NCBI RefSeq assembly: GCF_029835735.1
Contig: NZ_JAOEAL010000001.1
Location: 3,100,001 to 3,164,000 of the forward strand
DNA: 64,000 bases
Origin: Shewanella sp. GD04112
GTDB taxonomy: Bacteria; Pseudomonadota; Gammaproteobacteria; Enterobacterales; Shewanellaceae
Direction of reading: 5' to 3'
Positions 9,462-18,041 of the stretch are shown here, one piece after another. The position numbers were made by a program, and so were the translations under genes. The notes under the pieces were generated by a model, which did no database searches, was not told the DNA's origin, and saw nothing but the letters and a program-made list of their open reading frames with translations. The number at the start of each line of letters is the position of its first letter. Within the stretch, counting starts at the first letter, position 1.

Positions 9462-10154
9462 ATGAAATCACTTTTGCCAATCAGCAGCCTGCTAGTGCTA
9501 CTCGGCTCTGCCTCAGCCTTTGCCGCAGATCTGAATATCCCTATGTCCTTCGAATACCTTGCCCTCGATGGCAAAAAAGTCGAGTCCAGCGTATTCAACC
9601 ATAAAAGCAGCTTAGAGTTGGCGCCCGGCACTCACAAAATCGCCATCCGTTACCATGAGATGGTTGAAGACGATTTCAGTGACAGCCAGACCTTCGTTAA
9701 GTCTTCCCCTTTTATCGTGACCTTAGAAGTGGACGGCGATCATCAATATTATTTGCAAGCCGCTGAGGGCAAGGTCGTTAAAAAGCCTAAAACCTTCGCT
9801 CAAAATCCTCAGGTCGTATTAACCCGCTCTGACAAAGGTCAGGTGAATTACCAAGTGACAAACACCGACATTGAAGAAGAGAGCTTTGTCTCCCGTCTCT
9901 TTAGCGGTAACCAAGCGGTAGATGTGTCAGGTACTGCCGCCGCTGCAACGGGCGCAGCAGGCTCTGCGGCGGTGGTTGCCACGCCGGCACCTACTTCGGC
10001 GCAGGCAGCGGTGAACGCCACCTCATTAACCGCTCCGGTTGATACTTCTAAAGCAGCGGGCGCGAATCCACAACAGATGTTGCAATACTGGTGGTTACAA
10101 GCCGATGAGAAAACACGTAAAGAGTTTATGAGCTGGGCGATTTCTCAACTCTAA
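9462..10154 (+). CDS. YccT/DUF2057 family periplasmic protein
   Basis: 230 residues. A signal peptide (SSLLVLLGSASAFAA) precedes a domain of the DUF2057/UPF0319 (YccT) family: LNIPMSFEYLALDGKKVE, then LELAPGTHKIAIRYHEMVED and an SQTFVKSSPFIVTLEVDG segment. A low-complexity Ala/Thr-rich linker at residues 160-205 separates it from a short C-terminal helix (MLQYWWLQADEKTRKEFMSW). YccT is linked to curli control in enterobacteria; no curli genes are seen here, so the role is unknown. It has a strong AAGGAG ribosome site and lies 9 bases after priC. Confidence 0.83.
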   Translation: MKSLLPISSLLVLLGSASAFAADLNIPMSFEYLALDGKKVESSVFNHKSSLELAPGTHKIAIRYHEMVEDDFSDSQTFVKSSPFIVTLEVDGDHQYYLQAAEGKVVKKPKTFAQNPQVVLTRSDKGQVNYQVTNTDIEEESFVSRLFSGNQAVDVSGTAAAATGAAGSAAVVATPAPTSAQAAVNATSLTAPVDTSKAAGANPQQMLQYWWLQADEKTRKEFMSWAISQL

Positions 10155-10159
10155 TCAAG

Positions 10160-11062
10160 ATGATCCCATTGGTTTATCACGCCAGCTACTCCAAGCTGGC
10201 GTTACCCTTTCACCACCGCTTTCCCACGACCAAATACGCACGTCTTTATCAGTATCTGCTCGATAATCAACTGGCTGTTCCGGCTCAATTCCATACTCCC
10301 TCGCCGATGACGGCAGAAGATGTAATGCAGGTGCATCAGCAAGATTATGTCGAACAATTTATCCAAGGCAGCTTAGCCAGTACGGCCTTAAGACGCATCG
10401 GCTTTCCATGGAGTGAAGCCTTAGTCGAGCGCACTTTGCACTCGGTATCGGGGACGAGTTTGACCGCACATTTAGCCTTGCAAACGGGTATTGCCCTTCA
10501 CTTAACGGGCGGTTATCACCATGCACACTATGACTTTGGCAGCGGCTACTGTATTTTCAACGACTTGATTATCGCCGCCCGTAAACTAATGACCGAGCAG
10601 CAGTTACATAAGGTGCTAATTTTTGACTGTGACGTGCATCAAGGTGATGGCACAGCCACCCTCAGCCACAGGCATCAGGGCATTATCAGTTGCTCCATCC
10701 ACTGCAAAGAGAATTTTCCCAGTCGTAAACAGCAGTCACACTATGATATTGAACTGACGAAAGGTTCAGATGACAGCGCTTATCAGGAAACCGTCGAACA
10801 GACTCTTGAGTTGCTGATTCGACTCCATCAACCGGATTTAATCCTGTATGACGCTGGCGTCGATATTCATCAAGATGATGACTTAGGGCACCTAAAAATC
10901 AGCAAGCAGGGATTGTATCAACGTGATTTAACCGTGTTATCTATGGCAAAAGCATCAAATATTCCTGTTGCGGCGGTAATTGGCGGCTGCTACAGCCGAG
11001 ACGAACTACAATTAAGCCAAAGACATAGCCAACTTTTTATTGCAGCCAACCATTTGTGGTAG
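10160..11062 (+). CDS. Histone-deacetylase-superfamily amidohydrolase
   Basis: 300 residues, matching the class IV-like bacterial HDAC/AcuC fold. Visible landmarks are HHRFPTTKYARLYQYL at the N-terminus, GGYHHAHYDFGSGYCIFND (tandem His plus Tyr/Gly active-site loop), LIFDCDVHQGDGTA (Asp and His zinc ligands) and YDAGVDIHQDDDLGHLKIS (third zinc Asp). All catalytic positions are present, so it should be an active zinc deacetylase on acetyl-lysine, acetylpolyamine or another small amide; the substrate is unknown. It starts 5 bases after the yccT-like gene and probably belongs to the dinG transcription unit. Confidence 0.92.
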   Translation: MIPLVYHASYSKLALPFHHRFPTTKYARLYQYLLDNQLAVPAQFHTPSPMTAEDVMQVHQQDYVEQFIQGSLASTALRRIGFPWSEALVERTLHSVSGTSLTAHLALQTGIALHLTGGYHHAHYDFGSGYCIFNDLIIAARKLMTEQQLHKVLIFDCDVHQGDGTATLSHRHQGIISCSIHCKENFPSRKQQSHYDIELTKGSDDSAYQETVEQTLELLIRLHQPDLILYDAGVDIHQDDDLGHLKISKQGLYQRDLTVLSMAKASNIPVAAVIGGCYSRDELQLSQRHSQLFIAANHLW

Positions 11063-11095
11063 CAAACTCAATAAAAATCATCATGGAGCACAGCG

Positions 11096-11383
11096 ATGCA
11101 ACTCGAAATCCGTAACTATTACGAAGTTCTCTTAATGGAAATGTTATCCGATGAAGGCCTGATGGATGAATTACCGGAGGATTATTTAGCCGATCTTTGC
11201 TGTGTGACACTCAATCAACTGCCCGTGCGCTATATTCGTCACCTAGTTGACACCTATTTCTTCGAAGATTACAACGAGTTGCAAGAGCTTAAACGAGAAA
11301 TCCAAGCCGCATTAGAGAAATCACGCGCTTTTCTTAAACAGAATCTACAAAAAAGAATGCAGCAGGAAGAAGCCGACAGCTAA
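11096..11383 (+). CDS. ComFB-like small protein
   Basis: 95 residues, resembling the late-competence protein ComFB family: EIRNYYEVLLMEML near the start, then DLCCVTLNQLPVRYIRHLVDTYFF, where LNxLPxRY is the family hallmark. The remaining C-terminus is helical and charged. ComFB-family proteins have been described as cyclic-dinucleotide receptors in other bacteria; whether this one binds a nucleotide is not visible. An AUGGAGC ribosome site precedes ATG 11096. It lies 33 bases after the deacetylase gene and is the last gene of the plus-strand run. Confidence 0.8.
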   Translation: MQLEIRNYYEVLLMEMLSDEGLMDELPEDYLADLCCVTLNQLPVRYIRHLVDTYFFEDYNELQELKREIQAALEKSRAFLKQNLQKRMQQEEADS

Positions 11384-11519
11384 GTCATACGAAATTGGCA
11401 TAGCTACATCGATTTGCAACAAGCTTTTACGAGTAAATTCAGTAGTGTTGCTAAATGCTAAGTTGGCTAGTTGCTGAGTTAAAGATAAAGAATATTGGAA
11501 TAGGATGGGGAGATTTGGA

Positions 11520-11617
11520 GGTTCCCCTAGAGCCGACACCCCGGCACACGAGTCGCTTGCTGCGGTTGCTCCCTTCCGGGCCTGGCCGAGTTCACAAGTT
11601 ATCATTGCGGGGGGACC
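11520..11617 (-). ncRNA. ffs: 4.5S signal recognition particle RNA
   Basis: On the minus strand the segment GGCCAGGCCCGGAAGG followed by GAGCAACCGCAGCAA is the universally conserved domain IV hairpin of bacterial SRP RNA (the GGAA tetraloop and Ffh-binding symmetric loop). The ends GGTCCCC (near 11617) and GGGGAACC (near 11520) pair to close the long rod. This gives about 98 nucleotides, as expected for the small bacterial form. Exact ends are estimated from pairing. With Ffh it targets nascent inner-membrane proteins to SecYEG. It occupies the otherwise empty 11384-11844 interval. Confidence 0.9.
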
Positions 11618-11777
11618 CTAGGGTCACCATAACTTCGAGTGTATCACCAAAGGGATGAGCACTGAACGACGCGGATTATCCCCTATGGCTCCTATTGGAT
11701 CAAGTGCTAATCCGTCCGTTTGGTAAATATCCAGTTTAACTGGACAATCTATAGGCAAACTAGCCCTATAAAATGAT

Positions 11778-11801
11778 AAAAGCCTGCTAATGCAGGCTTT
11801 T
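11778..11801 (-). terminator. Terminator of the ComEA-like gene
   Basis: AAAAGCCTGC / GCAGGCTTTT form a 10-base-pair stem with a TAAT loop, 44 bases past the stop of the ComEA-like gene. It separates that gene from ffs. Confidence 0.8.
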
Positions 11802-11844
11802 CATATAAAGACTTAACCAGCAACAAACTAAGCGCCCCTTCCCC

Positions 11845-12210
11845 CTAGAGCTCTATCATGTGACGATTTTGCTCAATCAGCTTAGCGCCAATGCCAGAGA
11901 CATTGGCCAACTCATCAATGGCCTTAAATTTACCATTTTGCGTTCGATAGTCTATGATGGCCTGCGCCTTAGCTGCACCAATCCCCTTAAGCAGTTGTAA
12001 CTGCTCAGATGAAGCGGTATTGATGTTCACTTGTGCTGAATTAGGTAAATGTTGCTTGGCATCCGCTGCCATATTTTTAGCATCGGCTTTAGTTTGGGTT
12101 TGTACTTTGCTGGCTTCTTTAACAGGATCGGCTGCCACCGCAGGTAAAGCTAACAGGGCTGATAATGCAATGGCACTCACCATCGCAGGTAAACGATGTG
12201 TTACTTTCAT
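11845..12210 (-). CDS. ComEA-like periplasmic helix-hairpin-helix DNA-binding protein
   Basis: 121 residues: a signal peptide (cleavage near AVAA-DPV), an Ala/Lys-rich linker, and a C-terminal tandem helix-hairpin-helix domain of the ComEA type (VNINTASSEQLQLLKGIGAAKAQAIIDYR and DELANVSGIGAKLIEQN). ComEA proteins bind incoming double-stranded DNA in the periplasm and ratchet it inward during transformation. This short form, without the membrane anchor of Gram-positive ComEA, is common in gammaproteobacteria. No other competence gene is adjacent apart from the ComFB-like gene upstream of ffs. Confidence 0.87.
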   Translation of the reverse strand: MKVTHRLPAMVSAIALSALLALPAVAADPVKEASKVQTQTKADAKNMAADAKQHLPNSAQVNINTASSEQLQLLKGIGAAKAQAIIDYRTQNGKFKAIDELANVSGIGAKLIEQNRHMIEL

Positions 12211-12370
12211 AATGCTTCCTCTTTGCTTGAAATTCGGCCTTTCGTCCTACTTCCGTGGCCTCAATCAAACATAGACGAAGCTTTTATGAATTTCCAAACT
12301 CTTTAAGTAGAAATATTATCTATGACTAAAATAGCCCATTTGCTTAATGGATTATCCTTGCAAAGAAAGC

Positions 12371-12396
12371 AAAAGGACGCCGTTAAGGCATCCTTT
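12371..12396 (-). terminator. Terminator of methionine gamma-lyase gene
   Basis: AAAGGACGCC / GGCATCCTTT stem (one mismatch) with loop GTTAA, 20 bases past the stop of the lyase gene, flanked by A/T runs. Confidence 0.65.
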
Positions 12397-12415
12397 CGCG
12401 AGTACCGCAAAACCA

Positions 12416-13609
12416 TTAAGCCAGCATCGCCAAGGCTTGGTTTAAATCCTCGATGATATCGTCACAGTCCTCTAAACCAATTGAGATCCGCAGTAAATTA
12501 TCGCTTATTCCCGCAGCTTGGCGCGCCTCTGGCGTGTAGGGCGAATGGGTCATGGAAGCCGGATGCTGGATAAGGGATTCCGCATCACCCAGACTCACGG
12601 CGATTGAAAACAGCTTAAGGTTACCCACAAAAGCCATTGCTTGCTCAAGATCTGCTGCTAATTCAAAGGCTATTACACCGCCAGCCCGTGCCATCTGTCC
12701 ACCGATAAATCGATGCCCTGAATGGGATTTAAGCCCGGGATAATAGACCCGAGTCACTGCGGGATGTTGCTCCAAAAACTCGGCGACACGCTGGGCACTG
12801 TCACAATGGCGCTGCAAACGCACATCTAAGGTTTTCAGCCCTCGCAAAATCAGCCAAGCATCGTGGGGAGACATCACGGCGCCGATATCTTTTAGGATTT
12901 CATATTTCACTCTGTGCAGCTGCTCTTCACTGCCACACACGACGCCAGCAATTACATCGCCGTGCCCATTCAAATACTTAGTCGCACTGTGTACCACTAA
13001 ATCGATGCCAAATGCTAAGGGTTGCTGCAGTAGCGGCGTCATAAAAGTATTATCGACAATGCTGACAAGTTGATGCCGTTTCGCAATATCAGCGATTCCT
13101 TTTAGATCAAATACCTGTAGATGAGGATTAACCGGAGTTTCGCAAAAAATCACTCGAGTATTTGGTTTGATTGCCCGCTCAATTGCCGCTAATTCGGTAA
13201 AATCGACTAAGGAGACATCGATGCCAAAACGGGCAAATTGGCTGGTCATAAGTGCAAAGGTGCAACCATATACCGCATTGGAAGCCACTAAATGATCGCC
13301 CATCTGCAAGTTGGCCAGCAACGCCGCCGACACAGCCCCCATACCAGAAGCCGTTGCAGCCGCCGCTTCAGCGCCTTCTAAAATCGCCATTTTACGTTCC
13401 AACTCGGCAACGGTTGGGTTACCTAGGCGAGTATAAATGTAACCGGATTCGTTGCCGGCAAATCGCTCGCCACCTTGCTGCGCCGACTCAAAGACAAAGG
13501 TCGCAGTTTGATAAAGTGGCGTTACCAAAGTACCAAAGGCTTCTCGCTCATGTCCGGCATGAATAGCTTGGGTCGCGGCTTTCCACTGCTTGCTTGATTC
13601 ATCTTGCAT
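12416..13609 (-). CDS. megL: L-methionine gamma-lyase (PLP enzyme)
   Basis: 397 residues, Cys/Met metabolism PLP family (fold type I). The PLP lysine is in SATKYLNGHGDV and the substrate tyrosine region in YIYTRLGNPTV. VYGCTFALM carries the active-site Cys that distinguishes methionine gamma-lyases from cystathionine gamma-synthases and lyases. The enzyme splits methionine to methanethiol, 2-oxobutyrate and ammonia, and can act on homocysteine and cysteine. It is monocistronic between a terminator downstream and a 325-base gap upstream. An O-acetylhomoserine sulfhydrylase assignment is less likely because of the Cys. Confidence 0.88.
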   Translation of the reverse strand: MQDESSKQWKAATQAIHAGHEREAFGTLVTPLYQTATFVFESAQQGGERFAGNESGYIYTRLGNPTVAELERKMAILEGAEAAAATASGMGAVSAALLANLQMGDHLVASNAVYGCTFALMTSQFARFGIDVSLVDFTELAAIERAIKPNTRVIFCETPVNPHLQVFDLKGIADIAKRHQLVSIVDNTFMTPLLQQPLAFGIDLVVHSATKYLNGHGDVIAGVVCGSEEQLHRVKYEILKDIGAVMSPHDAWLILRGLKTLDVRLQRHCDSAQRVAEFLEQHPAVTRVYYPGLKSHSGHRFIGGQMARAGGVIAFELAADLEQAMAFVGNLKLFSIAVSLGDAESLIQHPASMTHSPYTPEARQAAGISDNLLRISIGLEDCDDIIEDLNQALAMLA

Positions 13610-13934
13610 TGCTCACTCCTTGTTGTCGCAGTGCCTCATTCGCTTGTTGTTTCATTGTTTGTTTGAATGAGGCCATACTCAGCGTCTTGATAAGTCCTAT
13701 TGATAAGTTAATGAAACATTAGCCCTATCGAATAAGCACTAACATACCCCTCCGAGCGAGTGAAACCAGTACCACGGTGAAAATAGCATCAGGGGTGCTG
13801 TAACTAAGTTGTTACATTCAAGGATTTTTGGCAGGCAAACAGCAATAAAAAATGCGCCAATGACAGGGTCATTAGCGCATTTAAATCAAGCGGTAAGTCT
13901 GAAGTGCACTCGCGATGTTGTGCATTCGGCTAGG
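13610..13934. other. Intergenic region between megL and ycjF
   Basis: This 325-base gap holds the presumed megL promoter (reading left from about 13700) and the ycjF terminator near its right end. I see no reading frame with a ribosome site, no RNA gene and no repeat. Confidence 0.6.
13851..13880 (-). terminator. Terminator after ycjF (end of psp operon)
   Basis: AATGCGCCAATGAC / GTCATTAGCGCATT pair over about 13 bases with one bulged C and an AGG loop, followed on the minus strand by TTTTTATT. It lies 55 bases past the ycjF stop and closes the psp-ycjXF unit. Confidence 0.75.
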
Positions 13935-15137
13935 TTATTTCTCTTTGGGTGTGGAGCCTGTTTTAAGCTCAGCAGCCTCTAATTGGCTCTTAAGCGCATC
14001 ACGTCCGTCTTTAGTCAATAACTTGCCGGCAAACTGTTTAAGCTCAACCAACAACTCTTGATGAACTTTGGACAATTTGGGACGCTGTTCCTCCCTAAAC
14101 TGAATAGGTCGACATAGCGCCATGGCTTGATAGCCTAAGCGTGCCGTAAGCAGTCCGCCACCTAAGCCTTGGGCAAGCCGTGCGGATAACTTTCCCGTCA
14201 TCTCAACCGACAGCAGTTGGGTCCCCAAATCGGTCACTAACTCGCTGGTACCGGCATAGATGATGTTAATGATGATGCTGCGAATGAGTTTAATCCGACT
14301 CCAATAGCCTAACTCTATCCCATAACAGGCAGCGACATCCCGCAGCATGCGTTGGTTACGCCAAAGAATAATGGCCATATCCAATGCCGCCAGTGGACTC
14401 GCGGTAAGCAACACGGCTGACTCGGCCGCGTATCGACGGACGATTTTTTTCGCCAGTTCATCCCGCTCCGTCAGCACTAAGTCCTCAAATAGCAACACTT
14501 TTTCGGCATCGTTGTGTTCATCTTTGAGCGACTTCCGTAGCCGCTGTAACCCCTGACTATCGGGGTAATGGCGTACTATGTTATTGATAAAGCCATCGGC
14601 TTCCCCCATTTGCATACTGAGGGCAAGCCTTGCGCCCGACTCTTGCGTATCGGCAACCTGCTTGAGGCGTTTTAATTTACGGTATTCGCCCAAGGCTCCT
14701 ACCATAGCCCAGCTGCCGACTAAACCGAGTACGGAGCCATAAAAGCTAAATAACCAAGGGCTTGCTAACCAAGCATCCCGCAAACCTAATCCCGTTTGCA
14801 CTAAAACCAGTAGTAATAATCCAAAGACGGAAAAGCGCGCCAGCCAAGACCAACGGCGAGATTGATGCAGTGTTGGCCGAATGGATGACACATCCAATGC
14901 TTGCGGATGGGCCGCCAAGGCATCATCGACAACCTCATCCACCACTTTTAATGGTGTCTGTGGTGCAAAGGTTTGGGCAATCTTAAGCTCATCGGATACT
15001 GACTGAAGTTTGACCTTGTCAGAATCAAATACTTGTTGTTTTTTGAGCGGTTGGCTTCCAAGTGTATTTTCAGACATTGGCTTATCGAGCCCGTTTGTCT
15101 CTGACTCACTTGAAGCTGATAACGAATCTAAACTCAT
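13935..15137 (-). CDS. ycjF: YcjF family (UPF0283/DUF697) inner-membrane protein
   Basis: 400 residues. A charged, low-complexity N-terminus of about 90 residues precedes two transmembrane helices (WLARFSVFGLLLLVLVQTGLGL and WLFSFYGSVLGLVGSWAMVGAL). A C-terminal DUF697 region follows (VLLTASPLAALDMAIILWRNQRMLRDVAACYGIELGYWSRIKLIR). Its start overlaps the ycjX stop by 4 bases. YcjF always accompanies YcjX at psp loci, and in E. coli both are induced by PspF/sigma54. The function is unknown beyond envelope-stress association. A rank order N-soluble, two membrane spans, C-cytosolic or membrane-associated is inferred from hydrophobicity only. Confidence 0.88.
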   Translation of the reverse strand: MSLDSLSASSESETNGLDKPMSENTLGSQPLKKQQVFDSDKVKLQSVSDELKIAQTFAPQTPLKVVDEVVDDALAAHPQALDVSSIRPTLHQSRRWSWLARFSVFGLLLLVLVQTGLGLRDAWLASPWLFSFYGSVLGLVGSWAMVGALGEYRKLKRLKQVADTQESGARLALSMQMGEADGFINNIVRHYPDSQGLQRLRKSLKDEHNDAEKVLLFEDLVLTERDELAKKIVRRYAAESAVLLTASPLAALDMAIILWRNQRMLRDVAACYGIELGYWSRIKLIRSIIINIIYAGTSELVTDLGTQLLSVEMTGKLSARLAQGLGGGLLTARLGYQAMALCRPIQFREEQRPKLSKVHQELLVELKQFAGKLLTKDGRDALKSQLEAAELKTGSTPKEK

Positions 15138-16594
15138 TCCAGTTTATCCCCCACGAGGTACTGCAGAAGGTGATCGAGACGGATATGGTCAAAATGCACC
15201 GCAGATGGATCCACATTACTGTTATTAGGCGGAGCAAATCCCATAAAATGAAACCCCTGATCGCGCCAAAAGTTGGGCTCGGGTAAGCGAGTGGGCACTT
15301 CGCCGGGAAAAAGCGTCAGGGCTTGGCCGTTCAATCCAATCCCCTGCACGACTTCCACATCCCCTTCTTGGGTGGTCACCATGCCATGACGCGTCGCCTT
15401 AATGGCACTAATGGCCATAGTCTCGACTTTACAACCATCGAAACTGGCAAAGTGTTGGCTGTGTTTGAGCATATCAGTGAGCAGGGATAACACATGACTT
15501 TGTTGGTCCCGCGTCACATGGTCAACCTTACTGGCGGCAAATAATAATCTGTCTATCCGCGGCGCAAACAATCGGCGTAAGTAACTGGACTGGCCGTATT
15601 GGAAACTCTCCATAATGGCATTTAACGCGGCGCCCATATCCTCAAACTGAGTTTTGCCACGGTTTAAGGCGCTAAAGCAATCTACCAACACTAACTGGCG
15701 ATCAAACCCCGCAAAATGCTGTTTATAGAAAGGTTTTACCACCTTGGCCACGTACTCTTGGTAGCGTTTTTCTAGGACATGAAAGGCGCTGTGTTTATCG
15801 CTTTCTTTAAGCTCGCTCCACTGATTTTCTGTCACCGATAACAGCGGAAAAAACGCCAGCAGCGGCGCGCCTTCCCACTCCCCTGGTAATAACATCCGTC
15901 CGGGTTGCGCCTGATAATAGCCCTGCACATGCACTAAATCGTGCAATAACTGCTGATACTCATCCGCAATGCGTTTGAGTTGCTGCTCATCGGCGGCCTC
16001 GGTTAAATTAAGCGCACTTAACGAGGCTTGAAACTTTACATATAGCGGCGAGCTTTTTAACACCGCGACACGCTGTTGCTGCGCGCTGCACCACTCAATA
16101 AAGCTTTGGCGCAACATAGGCAAATCTAATAGCCACTCGCCAGGATAATCGACAATATCTAAATACAGCGTAGCGGTATCGGCAAACTTGGCTAGCAGCC
16201 CCTTCTGCGGCTGATATTTGATGGCTAAGCGCAGCTCCGAAATCGTGCGGGTTGATGCAGGCCAAGTTGGAGGCGTCGAAGTAAGCGCTAACATTGCGCC
16301 CTGATAATCGAAGCTGGCAATTTCAAGATCCGGCTGCATCGCCCGCTTCACCCCGAGCAAACGTTGCTCACGGCTCACTTGCCACAATGGCAAGGCATTC
16401 CCATGGCGGGAATGGGAGACCTGAGAAGCCGCGCCACTATTGAGTAGTTGATTGACTAATCCGGTAATAAATGCGGTTTTGCCCGCCCCCGATAACCCTG
16501 TTACCGCGAGTCGTAAATGCCTGTCAGCCGTTCTATGGAGCAGGGATTGGCTCTTCTGAGTTAATTTATGGAGCGAAACGTCAAGCATTCCCAT
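15134..16594 (-). CDS. ycjX: YcjX family P-loop GTPase-like protein (DUF463)
   Basis: 486 residues. The N-terminus carries a P-loop (RLAVTGLSGAGKTAFITGLV, residues about 27-46), followed by LDIVDYPGEWLLDL, where DYPG resembles the Walker B/G3 DxxG motif, and FAASKVDHVT, resembling the G4 NKxD position. The conserved block LVLVDCFSALNRGK is also family-typical. Crystal structures of the family show a GTPase-like fold; the cellular role remains unclear, but the gene is part of the phage-shock response. It is translationally coupled to ycjF and separated from pspC by a hairpin. Confidence 0.9.
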   Translation of the reverse strand: MGMLDVSLHKLTQKSQSLLHRTADRHLRLAVTGLSGAGKTAFITGLVNQLLNSGAASQVSHSRHGNALPLWQVSREQRLLGVKRAMQPDLEIASFDYQGAMLALTSTPPTWPASTRTISELRLAIKYQPQKGLLAKFADTATLYLDIVDYPGEWLLDLPMLRQSFIEWCSAQQQRVAVLKSSPLYVKFQASLSALNLTEAADEQQLKRIADEYQQLLHDLVHVQGYYQAQPGRMLLPGEWEGAPLLAFFPLLSVTENQWSELKESDKHSAFHVLEKRYQEYVAKVVKPFYKQHFAGFDRQLVLVDCFSALNRGKTQFEDMGAALNAIMESFQYGQSSYLRRLFAPRIDRLLFAASKVDHVTRDQQSHVLSLLTDMLKHSQHFASFDGCKVETMAISAIKATRHGMVTTQEGDVEVVQGIGLNGQALTLFPGEVPTRLPEPNFWRDQGFHFMGFAPPNNSNVDPSAVHFDHIRLDHLLQYLVGDKLE

Positions 16595-16658
16595 AAGGAT
16601 GTCCCTAAATGTTGAATGAGGTTAACTATACACTGGATTTGACGGGAGATTAAGCAAC

Positions 16659-16681
16659 AAGGGCGGACATGGCCGCCCTTT
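16659..16681 (-). terminator. Hairpin between pspC and ycjX (weak terminator or attenuator)
   Basis: AAGGGCGG / CCGCCCTT, an 8-base-pair GC-rich stem with a 6-base loop, lies in the 94-base gap between pspC and ycjX. On the minus strand it is followed by GTTGCTTAAT, not a clean U-run, so it may only reduce read-through from pspABC into ycjXF. Confidence 0.5.
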
Positions 16682-16688
16682 AGAGGGA

Positions 16689-17075
16689 TTACAAGCTATT
16701 GATTTGTCTTTTTAAATCAAAGTTATCAGATGTTACATGGCGTTCAAGGTTTTGCAGTCTCACCTCTAGGCTTCTAAATTGCCTGCTCACATCGCTCAGC
16801 GCTTGTTTAGCAGGCTCTCCCGATTGCCAAGGTTTCTTCTTCACCTCGATGTCATCCCTAACTGTGCTATTTTGGGGTTTGATGTCGAGAATCACCCATA
16901 ACGCAACATAGATGATAAACACGACGCCCGAACCGCCTAATAGGAAGATAGAAACCGCAAGTACCCGCACTAACCATGTTTCAATTGCAAAGTATTCGGC
17001 TATCCCCGCACACACACCTGCGACTTTACCTGACTGGGGAATGCGATACAAAGTACGGCCACTAGTTCCTCTCAT
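16689..17075 (-). CDS. pspC: Phage shock protein C
   Basis: 128 residues with an N-terminal PspC domain: LYRIPQSGKVAGVCAGIAEYF, then VRVLAVSIFLLGGSGVVFIIYVALWVILDI, the single strong membrane span. The C-terminus ends in a coiled coil (FRSLEVRLQNLERHVTSDNFDLKRQI). PspC, with PspB, senses inner-membrane stress and draws PspA away from PspF. Its start overlaps pspB by 14 bases. Confidence 0.95.
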   Translation of the reverse strand: MRGTSGRTLYRIPQSGKVAGVCAGIAEYFAIETWLVRVLAVSIFLLGGSGVVFIIYVALWVILDIKPQNSTVRDDIEVKKKPWQSGEPAKQALSDVSRQFRSLEVRLQNLERHVTSDNFDLKRQINSL

Positions 17076-17301
17076 GTTTGCCCCTCCATTCAGGCGACTC
17101 TGAATCGAGAATCGCCTCTAAGGTTTCAATACGTGCAGCCATTTTATCAGCTTTGGCGATCAGCTCATTGAGCTGTGAAAACTCTTCCTCAGTGAGTCCC
17201 TGGCTCACTTGTCGCTTGCTGCGATAATGAAGAACTAACCATATTGGCGCCACCACTACCATAAAGATGATAATTGGTGCCATTAGTATGTCCATATCCA
17301 T
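17062..17301 (-). CDS. pspB: Phage shock protein B
   Basis: 79 residues: one N-terminal transmembrane helix (MAPIIIFMVVVAPIWLVLHY) followed by a basic segment and a leucine-zipper-like coiled coil (FSQLNELIAKADKMAARIETLEAIL), as in E. coli PspB. It acts with PspC as the membrane sensor of the phage-shock response. It lies 17 bases after the pspA stop and overlaps pspC. ATG 17301 or ATG 17295 could be the start. Confidence 0.95.
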   Translation of the reverse strand: MDMDILMAPIIIFMVVVAPIWLVLHYRSKRQVSQGLTEEEFSQLNELIAKADKMAARIETLEAILDSESPEWRGKHERN

Positions 17302-17318
17302 AACTCACCTCTGAATTG

Positions 17319-18002
17319 TTATTCTTTTGACTTAGTCGCAGCTTTGCCTTTTACTTTGGCCTTTAATGCTTCCAGCTCGGCATTCACTGAATCTTCAGCT
17401 TCCAGTGCGGCAAACTCATCGGCTAATGTCTTTTTATTTCCCAGATCGTAGGATTCAACCTGCGCTTCTAACCCTTCTACACGACGCTCATATTGCTCAA
17501 ATTTCAGCATAGCGTTGTCGATTTTGCTTGAGTCTAACTGCTTCTTCACTTCTAAACGTGATGAGGCGGTTTGTTTACGCAAAATAATGGTCTTTTGGCG
17601 CGCCTTAGCATCCAGCAACTTTTCTTGCAGCAGGCTAACTTCATCCTTTAAGCGCACAATGTGCTCATCGATCACTGCCAACTCTTGGTTTAAGGTATCC
17701 ACTAAACCCGCGGCTTTTTGTTTTTCAACTAAAGCGGCCTTGGCTAAATCTTCGCGATCCTTCGACAGTGCCAGCTCTGCTTTGTCTTGCCAATCTTGAA
17801 CTTGTTCTTCAACACGGCTGATACGGCGGATTAATTCTTTCTTTTCAGCTAACACTTTTGCTGATGTTGAACGAACTTCTACCAGTGTATCTTCCATCTC
17901 TTGGATAATCAGACGAACCATTTTTTCAGGGTCTTCTGCTTTATCGAGTAATGCGCTGATATTGGAGTTAATGATATCGGCGAAACGAGAGAAAATTCCC
18001 AT
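17319..18002 (-). CDS. pspA: Phage shock protein A (ESCRT-III-like membrane effector)
   Basis: 227 residues from ATG 18002, where MGIFSRFADIINSNISALLDKAEDPEKM aligns with the E. coli PspA N-terminus and GAGGA sits 8 bases upstream. The frame stays open 19 codons further up, but that stretch crosses the sigma54 promoter, so it is not translated. The rest is a long coiled coil (PspA/IM30/Vipp1 family). PspA inhibits PspF under calm conditions and oligomerises on damaged inner membrane to limit proton leak. It is the first gene of pspABC-ycjXF. Confidence 0.96.
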   Translation of the reverse strand: MGIFSRFADIINSNISALLDKAEDPEKMVRLIIQEMEDTLVEVRSTSAKVLAEKKELIRRISRVEEQVQDWQDKAELALSKDREDLAKAALVEKQKAAGLVDTLNQELAVIDEHIVRLKDEVSLLQEKLLDAKARQKTIILRKQTASSRLEVKKQLDSSKIDNAMLKFEQYERRVEGLEAQVESYDLGNKKTLADEFAALEAEDSVNAELEALKAKVKGKAATKSKE

Positions 18003-18041
18003 AATGCTATCCTCAAATTGATGTTGGTCTCGCCTAGGGTA

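Noticed and set aside
11455..11658. Open frame across the ffs region
   Set aside because: It is fully explained by the SRP RNA, read in the opposite direction.
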